Assembly (NCBI GenBank): GCA_028723455.1
Contig: JAQYEW010000012.1
Coordinates: forward strand, 62,001 to 126,000
DNA: 64,000 bases
Reading direction: 5' to 3'
From: Prevotellaceae bacterium
Lineage (GTDB): Bacteria; Bacteroidota; Bacteroidia; Bacteroidales; Bacteroidaceae
Shown here: piece by piece, positions 17,995 through 25,474 of the stretch
Layout of the letters: every line of letters starts with the position of its first letter
Numbering within the stretch: position 1 is the stretch's first letter
Notes under the pieces: generated by a model
The model's input: the letters and a program-made list of their open reading frames with translations, nothing else
Told to the model about the DNA's origin: nothing
Databases searched by the model: none
Made by a program: the position numbers and the translations under genes

Positions 17995-19971
17995 ATGCCA
18001 TCGAAGTTCCTTCAGTTACTTCTTTTTTGCGTCTTTGCCTGTTTCCAAGCAAAGGCACAGCAATCCTCGTGGGAGGATTTCGTGCAGGAAATCCTGGACG
18101 ACGAGCAAGGCGATCGCGCTGATTGGGCAGAGCATCTGGAGGAACTCAACTATCTCCACAACCACCCCTTAAACATCAATCTGGCTACGGAGGACGATTT
18201 GCGCCAGTTGCCCATGCTCAATGAAGAACAAATCGAGGAAATCGCCACCTATCTTTTTTTGCACAACGGCATGCGCTCTTTGGCTGAACTGATGGCGATT
18301 AAAAGCATTGATGCCAAAACGCGTAGGATGTTATCGCTTTTTCTTTACGTGGGACAAGAGAAACAGATGCGACAGGACACACTCACGCTGCGAAAGATAC
18401 TACAACATACCCGGCACGAAGTGGACAGCCGTACCGACCTGCCCTTATATTATCGACGCGGCTACACCACCGCTCCAAACAAAGGCGGATATGTAGGTCA
18501 GCCCATCAGTCACCGGCTGCGGTACCACATGCAGGAAAAGAAACACTTGGACTTTGCGCTGAAGATGGAAAAGGATGCCGGAGAGTCAATGCAAGCCCAC
18601 AGCTACGACTTCTACAGTGCCTTTCTCCGCTTGCACGACATAGGGAAGATGCAGACCCTGGTCGTTGGAGACTATCGGTTGGGCTTCGCTCAGGGACTGG
18701 TCATGAACAAAGCCTATGGATTCGGGAAAACGGCAGACAACCGCATCAGTAACGGCATCAAAGGGCACACGGGAATGGACGAAGATAACTTCCTGCGTGG
18801 CTTGGCAACCACATGGGCTTGGCAACGCATCATGCTGAGTGCTTGGGCTTCGTTCCGCCAAGCAGACGCCACCTTGGACACCGCTCAAAACATCCGCACG
18901 CTGTCGACCGGTGGGATACATCGTACAAGAAACGAATTGCGACGTCGCAACAACACCGACATTTGGCATCTGGGCGGTCGTATGCAGTGGAAAATCATGA
19001 AATGGCTGAGTATGGGAGCCACAGGTTATTGGCAACGTTTCTCGCGCCCGCTGAATCCGGGCACGCAACTCTATAGGACGTTTTATCCCCAAGGACAGTC
19101 CTTTGGCGTTGTGGGTGTCGATTATTCTTTCCGCCTGCCCTGGTTAAGCATAGCGGGCGAAGCGGCTTACAGTGCGAACAGGAAAGGGCTTGCCACGCTT
19201 CACTCCGCCTCATGGAGAATCAATACGGAATCCGTCCTCTCCCTCTGCGGGCGCTACTATGCTCCCGAATACTATTCCTTTCATGCCTCGGCCCTGAGCG
19301 ATGGCGGTGCCGTCCAGAACGAGTCGGGGGTCATGTTGCGCTATGAAACTGCCATCTGGCGCAAGGTCTCGTTCATTACCTATCTGGATGCCTTTCATGC
19401 ACCCTGGCCTCGCTATGGCATGACACACAGTTCCACAGGCGCTGAGTTTTCTCTCACGGCCAACTATGCCATTTCCAAACAAAACAGCCTTTCCTTGCGC
19501 TATCAACTGAAGAGCAAAGAGATGAGGGATAAGCGAGAGGTGCACCATCGCATGCGGCTGCGTTTTACCTCCCAACTACTCCCCACCCTGCGCCTGCAAA
19601 CACAACTGTCCACTCACCAAGTGGCAAAACAATGGGGCTATGCCGTCAGCCAATCGCTGAGACACCAATCACACGACAAGCAATGGACGGAACAACTTAT
19701 GCTCACTTATTATAATACTCAGGATTACAACAGCCGCATCTACATCAGCGAGCCTCATCTCACGAACAGCACATTCGGCACAATGCTGTACGGTCGGGGG
19801 CTGCGTTTGGCAAGTACGGCATACGTGCGTCTCTGGAACGACCATCTGCGCTTGGAAATATGCTACGCCGTTAACCGTCTGCTCAAAGGCAACAGCCAAG
19901 GTTCGGGCATGGAAGAAATTCACGGCCCTTGGCGCAACGACATCAGCCTTGGAGCAAAGGTAAAGTGGTAA
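17995..19971 (+). CDS. Secreted helix-hairpin-helix protein with beta-barrel-like body
   Basis: A 658-residue protein with a signal peptide ending KAQ (cleavage near residue 21). Next come two short ComEA-like helix-hairpin-helix segments (about residues 58-110, including NINLATEDDL) and then some 500 residues rich in alternating aromatic/polar strands that end in a tryptophan. The C-terminal part looks like an outer-membrane barrel. Bacteroidetes genomes often carry such proteins, annotated only as HhH-domain proteins; the HhH may bind DNA or simply pack against the barrel. It is a single gene with its own promoter, and its stop lies 20 bp from that of the converging PNGase-like gene. Confidence 0.75.
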   Translation: MPSKFLQLLLFCVFACFQAKAQQSSWEDFVQEILDDEQGDRADWAEHLEELNYLHNHPLNINLATEDDLRQLPMLNEEQIEEIATYLFLHNGMRSLAELMAIKSIDAKTRRMLSLFLYVGQEKQMRQDTLTLRKILQHTRHEVDSRTDLPLYYRRGYTTAPNKGGYVGQPISHRLRYHMQEKKHLDFALKMEKDAGESMQAHSYDFYSAFLRLHDIGKMQTLVVGDYRLGFAQGLVMNKAYGFGKTADNRISNGIKGHTGMDEDNFLRGLATTWAWQRIMLSAWASFRQADATLDTAQNIRTLSTGGIHRTRNELRRRNNTDIWHLGGRMQWKIMKWLSMGATGYWQRFSRPLNPGTQLYRTFYPQGQSFGVVGVDYSFRLPWLSIAGEAAYSANRKGLATLHSASWRINTESVLSLCGRYYAPEYYSFHASALSDGGAVQNESGVMLRYETAIWRKVSFITYLDAFHAPWPRYGMTHSSTGAEFSLTANYAISKQNSLSLRYQLKSKEMRDKREVHHRMRLRFTSQLLPTLRLQTQLSTHQVAKQWGYAVSQSLRHQSHDKQWTEQLMLTYYNTQDYNSRIYISEPHLTNSTFGTMLYGRGLRLASTAYVRLWNDHLRLEICYAVNRLLKGNSQGSGMEEIHGPWRNDISLGAKVKW

Positions 19972-19991
19972 GGATTGACCTCAAATGCCAC

Positions 19992-21233
19992 CTATTCTTC
20001 CCAAACCAGATAGGCCGAAACCAGCCAATGGTTCAATTCATCGCCCTTGGCGGGTTGTGCGTTCGGTATGCTGAAAGTGAAGGTATGCATGCCGGGCTTC
20101 AGATGTTTCAGGTTTGCCGTCTCCGGCCACACGTCCGAGCCGGGACACCAATTGGAGCGCGACAGGTCAGACGAAGCAATCGGTTCTTCTATCTCTTTTA
20201 TCTCGCGTCCCTCCTCGCCGATATAGGCCGCCTTGCGCTTTTGCAGCCAAACGCCCGCTGTAGGATTGAAACGGCGGAACGAGGCACAGTCCGTGCGCCA
20301 AGGTACAAAACGGATAACGGTATCTTCGTCTGCCTTCACAATATTCAGTTGCTGCGTAAACTCATCGCCACCCGAGTGTCCGCCATGTCCTGTGGTGATG
20401 TATTGCAGGCGCAGGTTCTTCGCCTTGGCCGGTACCTTAGCATCTACCGTTACGCTGCGACGGGCAAACAGGTCGGGCAACGATTGCCCCACGTATGGCA
20501 CGGTATTGATGAGCGGCAACACCCGTGTGCGGCACAAGGCATCCTCCGGAACGTCCGACTCCTTCACTTCCAGCGTCAAAGAAGCCACATATCCCTCTGC
20601 TGTCCATGTGTCGATAAGTATACCCACATACACATCGCCTTCCAAACAGGAGTAACGGTCCGTAATGTCCTGCGTCCACTCCACCTTAGGTGCCCATCCG
20701 TCTATATAGACGGGTCTGTACAATGATGCCTTTTCTTCGTCATCGCCACTATAATAGCCCACGCCGAAAGGTGTCATGAAGCGCATCAGTTCTACGGCAG
20801 GACGATAACCTTCAGCGGGGACGATACCTTTGAACGACTCCACACGGGCGGTATCCGGCTGCGGATAATGTTGCTCGTCACGCGCTATCCCCAACATGTT
20901 GATGACCGACTCCTTGGGCAACACGAAGCACGAACCGGTCTTGTCCCAGCGATCGCCGTTGGACTCCACGCTCACGGTCGCCGTCAGCCTGACATTGCGC
21001 CGATAAGAGGGCAAATGAATTTTCTTCAGGATGATACGTCCGTTCACAAGACGTATCACGCCGTCGGCATCCGGTTCGTTATAGCCTTTAAAAGTGCCGG
21101 GACGAAAACAGACAGGTGTCTTGTCAAACACACGAAGTGTCAGATCGCCCATGGCGGGATGCTTTTTGGCAGAAACAGGCAAGACGGATGATGAAAGGAA
21201 AAGCGATAGCAGAAAGCACGTCAACTTGTTCAT
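19992..21233 (-). CDS. PNGase F-like peptide-N-glycosidase (secreted)
   Basis: A 413-residue protein with a signal peptide (about residues 1-22). The rest aligns by motif with the two jelly-roll domains of Elizabethkingia PNGase F, which cuts the bond between asparagine and the first GlcNAc of N-glycans. GDRWDK (D97) corresponds to the EWDRY aspartate, [12 protein letters not shown] (E291) to the second catalytic carboxylate region, and NWCPGSDV (361-368) to the AGWCPG motif. IDTW (207-210) falls where PNGase F has TETW, putting Asp in place of a catalytic-site Glu. Divergent to a GH29 fucosidase gene 220 bp away, it fits removal of host N-glycans. The family call is good; activity is not proven. 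Confidence 0.78.
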   Translation of the reverse strand: MNKLTCFLLSLFLSSSVLPVSAKKHPAMGDLTLRVFDKTPVCFRPGTFKGYNEPDADGVIRLVNGRIILKKIHLPSYRRNVRLTATVSVESNGDRWDKTGSCFVLPKESVINMLGIARDEQHYPQPDTARVESFKGIVPAEGYRPAVELMRFMTPFGVGYYSGDDEEKASLYRPVYIDGWAPKVEWTQDITDRYSCLEGDVYVGILIDTWTAEGYVASLTLEVKESDVPEDALCRTRVLPLINTVPYVGQSLPDLFARRSVTVDAKVPAKAKNLRLQYITTGHGGHSGGDEFTQQLNIVKADEDTVIRFVPWRTDCASFRRFNPTAGVWLQKRKAAYIGEEGREIKEIEEPIASSDLSRSNWCPGSDVWPETANLKHLKPGMHTFTFSIPNAQPAKGDELNHWLVSAYLVWEE

Positions 21234-21453
21234 GATTCATGGTTTTTTCAGTTATTATGCGAAAGTAAGAAAAAAACATGTACCGCCATATCATTCCTCA
21301 CCGAATTCTTCACTGGACACATAATAAGTCGGATAAATACTTTATGAGGAACGTGCGAAGCAAGATTTTTTCAAAATATCATGCCTCTATCTTTGTCAAC
21401 TGAGAAAAAATACTTATTTTCACTCCTGAATTATTGAAATCCTTACTGATGAC
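21234..21453. promoter_or_regulatory. Divergent intergenic region, PNGase-like / fucosidase
   Basis: This 220 bp AT-rich spacer holds a clear plus-strand -7 box TATCTTTG at 21388-21395, 58 bp before the fucosidase ATG, with only a T-rich stretch in the -33 position. On the minus strand only a one-mismatch box is seen near 21261. No operator-like palindrome was recognised. Confidence 0.5.
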
Positions 21454-22812
21454 ATGAAAAAAACGAAGAAATGGGCATTTACCCTCCTCCTCTTGTGCCT
21501 CGGAAGCGGCTTGCCGGCACAATCCCGACTGACGGAAGAGAGCAATGACACGTACGACCAACGCATGGAATGGTTCGGCAAAGCCAAACTGGGGATATTC
21601 ATCCATTGGGGCATCTATGCTGTCAGGGGCGTACCGGAAAGTTGGTCGTTCTACAACGACTACCTGCCTTACGAAGAATACATGAAGCAACAGAGCGGAT
21701 TCAAAGCCGAAAAGTATCGACCCGAAGAGTGGGTGAAACTTATCAAAGAGAGCGGAGCGAAATACGCGGTTATCACCGCCAAGCATCACGACGGCTTCGC
21801 CCTATGGGACACCAAGGCAGGACAACTGAGTGCCAAGAAGTCGGCGGCGGCCAAGCGCGACCTGCTCACCCCTTTCACCGATGAAGTGCGCCGCCAAGGG
21901 CTTCGCCTCGGACTTTACTATTCGCTGCTGGACTGGAGCCGCGACGACTACCCCAACAAGACCAAGACCACGAAACGTTATGACATCAAGGATGATCCGG
22001 CACGGTGGCAATCGTTCTGCTCCTTCAACTTCGCACAACTGAAAGAATTGAACAATGCCTATAAGCCCGACCTCTTTTGGTTCGACGGCGATTGGGAACA
22101 GTCTGCCGAAGACTGGAACTCCAAAGGCATCGTAGATTTGCTGAGAACACCCAACCCGGAGGTCATCATCAACTCGCGCATACAGGGCTACGGCGACTAT
22201 GCCACTCCCGAACAGGGCGTGCCCGTGGTACGTCCTAAAGAGAAGTATTGGGAACTGTGCTACACCATGAACGATTCTTGGGGATACCAACCCACCGACA
22301 CCAACTACAAGAGCACGCAGATGTTGCTGCGCTCCTTCGTAGACTGTCTCAGCATGGGAGGTAACATGCTGCTGGACATCGGCCCCAAAGCCGACGGAAC
22401 CATTCCACCCCAGCAGGTAGAGATTCTGAAGGCATTCGGTCGCTGGACATCCAAGCACAAAGAGGCCATCTATGAAACCCGTGCGGGCATTCCGGCCGAA
22501 CATTTCCACGGAGGATATACCACACTGAACCGCGAAGGGAACATCCTTTACCTTTATCTCCCCAACCGCCCTAACGGCCCCGTAGAACTGAAAGGCATCG
22601 CAAACGGCGTGCACCGCGCATGGGTGGTGGGCAATGGCAGTATGTTGAACCACAAAGTGTACAACAAGCTGTATTGGAGTTCCGTTCCCGGCATCGTCTA
22701 TATCGACGTACCCGAAGAGTGTCTGGACGAGCAGATCACTGTCATCGCCGTATTGTTGGATGGTCCTATCAAACTCTATCGGGGCGAAGGACAGGTGATT
22801 TCAGTGAACTGA
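21454..22812 (+). CDS. GH29 alpha-L-fucosidase
   Basis: A 452-residue secreted hydrolase with a signal peptide ending LPAQS. The GH29 barrel shows GIFIHWG at residues 47-53, KHHDGF at 110-115 and WFDGDWE with the expected nucleophile at D211. A short C-terminal beta domain follows from about residue 345. It removes terminal alpha-L-fucose from glycans. Context with a PNGase F-like enzyme and a carbohydrate-binding protein suggests host N-glycan or mucin fucose as substrate. The linkage preference (GH29-A or -B) cannot be told from sequence here. It is first of three plus-strand genes, with 57 bp to the next. Confidence 0.92.
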   Translation: MKKTKKWAFTLLLLCLGSGLPAQSRLTEESNDTYDQRMEWFGKAKLGIFIHWGIYAVRGVPESWSFYNDYLPYEEYMKQQSGFKAEKYRPEEWVKLIKESGAKYAVITAKHHDGFALWDTKAGQLSAKKSAAAKRDLLTPFTDEVRRQGLRLGLYYSLLDWSRDDYPNKTKTTKRYDIKDDPARWQSFCSFNFAQLKELNNAYKPDLFWFDGDWEQSAEDWNSKGIVDLLRTPNPEVIINSRIQGYGDYATPEQGVPVVRPKEKYWELCYTMNDSWGYQPTDTNYKSTQMLLRSFVDCLSMGGNMLLDIGPKADGTIPPQQVEILKAFGRWTSKHKEAIYETRAGIPAEHFHGGYTTLNREGNILYLYLPNRPNGPVELKGIANGVHRAWVVGNGSMLNHKVYNKLYWSSVPGIVYIDVPEECLDEQITVIAVLLDGPIKLYRGEGQVISVN

Positions 22813-22869
22813 TTTCTCGGACACGGATGAGCCGGATATATCCGTAATCCTAACCCAACGCTTTATTTC

Positions 22870-24000
22870 ATGATGAAAGAACTCTTCTTGTCATGTTGCC
22901 TTCTACTGACAGCCACAACAATGCCACTCAAGGCACAACCGCTGAGCGAGCGTTACGGAAGATTCCTGACACAACCCGAAGGCTACGTATGCCTGCGCAC
23001 TTCCGACACAATCTGCATCGACGGTATCCCCGATGAAGCGGTATGGCAATATGCCCCTCCCATCACCCGTTTTACGGACATCAGAGGAGCGGGATACCCT
23101 GCCCCACACTTCCACACGCAAGCAAGAATGCTTTGGGACGACCGCTACCTCTATATTGCCGCCGAGTTGCAAGAGCCGGACGTATGGGCCGGCCTGAGAC
23201 AACGCGACACCATCGTCTATTACAACAACGACTTCGAGGTGTTCATTGACCCCGATGGCGACGGACACCACTATTATGAAATTGAGGTGAATGCCCTCTG
23301 CACCGTGTTCGACCTCTACTTAGAAAAGGCATATCGTGCGCCACGCCGCCCTCACATCATGTTCCAATGGAACTGTCCGGGCTTACGGATAGCCACACAC
23401 GTGGACGGCACCCTCAACCTTCCCGGAGATACCGACCGAGGATGGAGCGTGGAAATGGCCATCCCACGCGAAGCCATCGCCGCGGAGTTCGACAACTGCC
23501 TGCAAACGGGCAACTACCTGCGCATCGGCTTTTCGCGCGTGCAGTGGCAGCATAGTACGGACAAGGATGGGCGTTATCACCGCAAGCAAAACACAGACGG
23601 CACATTCCTGCCCGAAGACAACTGGACATGGGGGCCTACGGGTCAGGTGGCCATGCACATGCCCGAACGCTGGGGCTACGTGTACCTCTCCGACCTTATT
23701 GCTGGCAGCGACGTTCCGGAACCTTTCCGCTATCCGGCATCCTATCCCGTGGAGCGGTTGCTGTGGATGCTGTTCTATGCACAGGAAGAACAATATGCCA
23801 AGCACGGACGCTACCACACAAGCCTCGAAGCCTTCGGACTGACGAAAGAGGAACTTGGCACGCTGCCTCCGGGGAGCCATATCACCGTAGAAGCCATCAG
23901 CCGCAAGTACGAGATTACTGTCGTACTGCCTGACGGGCAACAGATGAGTATTGACGAGACAGGGCGGCTCTCACGCCTTTCCCCTCGTCCGAAACCTTAA
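22870..24000 (+). CDS. Secreted carbohydrate-binding family 9-like protein
   Basis: A 376-residue protein with a signal peptide ending LKAQ. The region at about residues 50-215 has the CBM9-like pattern DGIPDEAVW, ARMLWDDRYLYIAAEL, NDFEVFIDPDGDGHHYYEIEVNA and GWSVEMAIP. Such domains bind sugars or stand beside glycosidases in Bacteroidetes. The remaining 150 or so residues contain a WGPTGQVAMHMPERWGYVYL stretch common in this family and no catalytic motif I recognise. Two adjacent ATGs (22870 and 22873) are possible. It lies in the same run as the fucosidase and the TIM-barrel lipoprotein. Confidence 0.78.
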   Translation: MMKELFLSCCLLLTATTMPLKAQPLSERYGRFLTQPEGYVCLRTSDTICIDGIPDEAVWQYAPPITRFTDIRGAGYPAPHFHTQARMLWDDRYLYIAAELQEPDVWAGLRQRDTIVYYNNDFEVFIDPDGDGHHYYEIEVNALCTVFDLYLEKAYRAPRRPHIMFQWNCPGLRIATHVDGTLNLPGDTDRGWSVEMAIPREAIAAEFDNCLQTGNYLRIGFSRVQWQHSTDKDGRYHRKQNTDGTFLPEDNWTWGPTGQVAMHMPERWGYVYLSDLIAGSDVPEPFRYPASYPVERLLWMLFYAQEEQYAKHGRYHTSLEAFGLTKEELGTLPPGSHITVEAISRKYEITVVLPDGQQMSIDETGRLSRLSPRPKP

Positions 24001-24070
24001 GGAGAGGAAGATGAGAATCAAGACAAAAAACTTATGTTTAACCCCAAATCATGAAGAAACATTTTTTATC

Positions 24071-25174
24071 ATGAAAAATATATTTTTTTTATTCACACTC
24101 TTTCTGCTTGCGGGATGCAAAGAGAATGATTCGGTCAAAGTTCCCCTTTACGTATGGCATTCATGGGGAGAAAACACTACGGAAGCCACCCTGCGGAGCG
24201 ACTTCGAGCGTTGGAAAGCATACGGCACCGTGGGCGTGTGCTTCAACGCCCACTTTGATTCTGCAAAGGTGGCCACGGCAGCCCGCATCGCCAAGGAATC
24301 GGGATTGGAATATCACGCATGGATTCCCACCATGCTGCAAGACGGACTTGACTCTGCCTGCTACACGGTGAACCGCCTCGGAGAGTCGGCCTACGACAAG
24401 CCGGCCTACGTCCCTTACTACAAGACGCTTGACCCCTTGAAACCGCAAGCGCGCAATTTCCTGAAGAAGCAGTTCGTCCGCATTGCCTCCATCCCGGAAG
24501 TGGATTACATCCAGTTGGACTACATCCGTTATGCCGATGTCATTCTGGCACGCGGCTTATGGGACAAGTACGGGCTGACAATGGACAAGGAGTATCCTAA
24601 GGCCGACTACTGTTATTGCGACAGTTGCGTAGCGGCCTTCCAACGGGCAAGCGGCATCGACATTCGCAAAGTGGCTGATCCGTCCACCTGCAGGGAGTGG
24701 GCACAATTCCGTTGCGATGCCATCACGGGATTAGTGAACGAACTGGCTGATGTCATCCACGCCAAAGGGAAAAAGGTCAGTGCCGACGTCTTCCCCGGCC
24801 CTGAAAGCCACGCCGTTTGGATGGTGCGCCAGGAATGGGACAAATGGAACGTGGATGCTTACTTTCCTATGAACTACAACGACTTCTATCTGGAACCGGC
24901 CGAATGGATAGGCAAGGTAACGAGCGAAGAGGTGAGAAGCGTGGCTCACAAAAAAACACCTGTATATAGCGGGCTGTTCATCTGTCGTGATTGGCGCAAC
25001 AAAGCCAAATTAGCAGATCCGGAACATTCCGGCCTGCTGCCCTCCGAAATCGAAGAAGCCGTGGCCGTTTCGATGAAGGCCGGAGCCGCCGGTGTATGCC
25101 TGTTCACCCCCAACGACATGACTCCCGAACATTGGGAAGCATTAGGAAAAGCCATCAGAAAAACGTACCGGTAA
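24071..25174 (+). CDS. Lipoprotein TIM-barrel glycosidase-like protein
   Basis: A 367-residue lipoprotein: the signal ends LLAGC with the lipidated cysteine at residue 16. The body resembles glycoside-hydrolase-like (GHL, family-10-like) barrels, including YIQLDYIRY, YCDSC, KVSADVFPG and DAYFPMNYNDF, which place acidic residues at strand ends as in hydrolases. No characterised family is assigned with confidence. The ATG at 24071 is preferred to one 120 bp upstream because it opens the lipoprotein signal. It closes the fucosidase operon, 70 bp after the CBM9-like gene, so a surface role in glycan cleavage is likely but inferred. Confidence 0.65.
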   Translation: MKNIFFLFTLFLLAGCKENDSVKVPLYVWHSWGENTTEATLRSDFERWKAYGTVGVCFNAHFDSAKVATAARIAKESGLEYHAWIPTMLQDGLDSACYTVNRLGESAYDKPAYVPYYKTLDPLKPQARNFLKKQFVRIASIPEVDYIQLDYIRYADVILARGLWDKYGLTMDKEYPKADYCYCDSCVAAFQRASGIDIRKVADPSTCREWAQFRCDAITGLVNELADVIHAKGKKVSADVFPGPESHAVWMVRQEWDKWNVDAYFPMNYNDFYLEPAEWIGKVTSEEVRSVAHKKTPVYSGLFICRDWRNKAKLADPEHSGLLPSEIEEAVAVSMKAGAAGVCLFTPNDMTPEHWEALGKAIRKTYR

Positions 25175-25245
25175 CCGCAGCGTATACTCTCTTCTCCCGC
25201 TTTTCCTGCCTTCTGCAAAGATTACAGATATTGACACCTCTGTTC

Positions 25246-25277
25246 TTTCGTTTTTTCATTATTAGTTTATACCTTTG
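25246..25277 (+). promoter_or_regulatory. Putative promoter of the XRE-RM-ATPase unit
   Basis: TACCTTTG at 25270-25277 fits the -7 consensus. TTTCG at 25246-25250, 19 bp upstream, is a weak -33 element. It lies immediately before the eroded regulator and could drive the whole island operon. Confidence 0.5.
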
Positions 25278-25284
25278 TATTCAA

Positions 25285-25473
25285 TATAACGAGAAACAAT
25301 CAACCGATAGGACTGGAGACAGAGCATGGCAATTTAGTCCAGAAGCAAAAGAATTGAGTATGAGCTTCAGTATCACCAACGCCTATGTTTGTAACCGCAA
25401 ACAACCTAATCTTGCTATCATCTTCAAAGTGGCAGACTTGCTCGGAGTTTCACCCAAAGAATTAGTAAAATAA
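25285..25473 (+). pseudogene. Remnant of an XRE-type helix-turn-helix regulator
   Basis: The 3' part reads as the C-terminal half of a small XRE regulator: ITNAYVCNRKQPNL is the recognition-helix/turn region and FKVADLLGVSPKELVK the typical end. The 5' part keeps the spacing of the first helices (KQ...G...W...) but is degenerate. There is no in-frame ATG before the one at 25360, which would leave only about 37 residues. A promoter lies just upstream and the stop is 1 bp before the methylase start. Such regulators often control restriction-modification genes. It is probably decayed; a non-ATG start is the alternative. Confidence 0.5.
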
Positions 25474-25474
25474 A

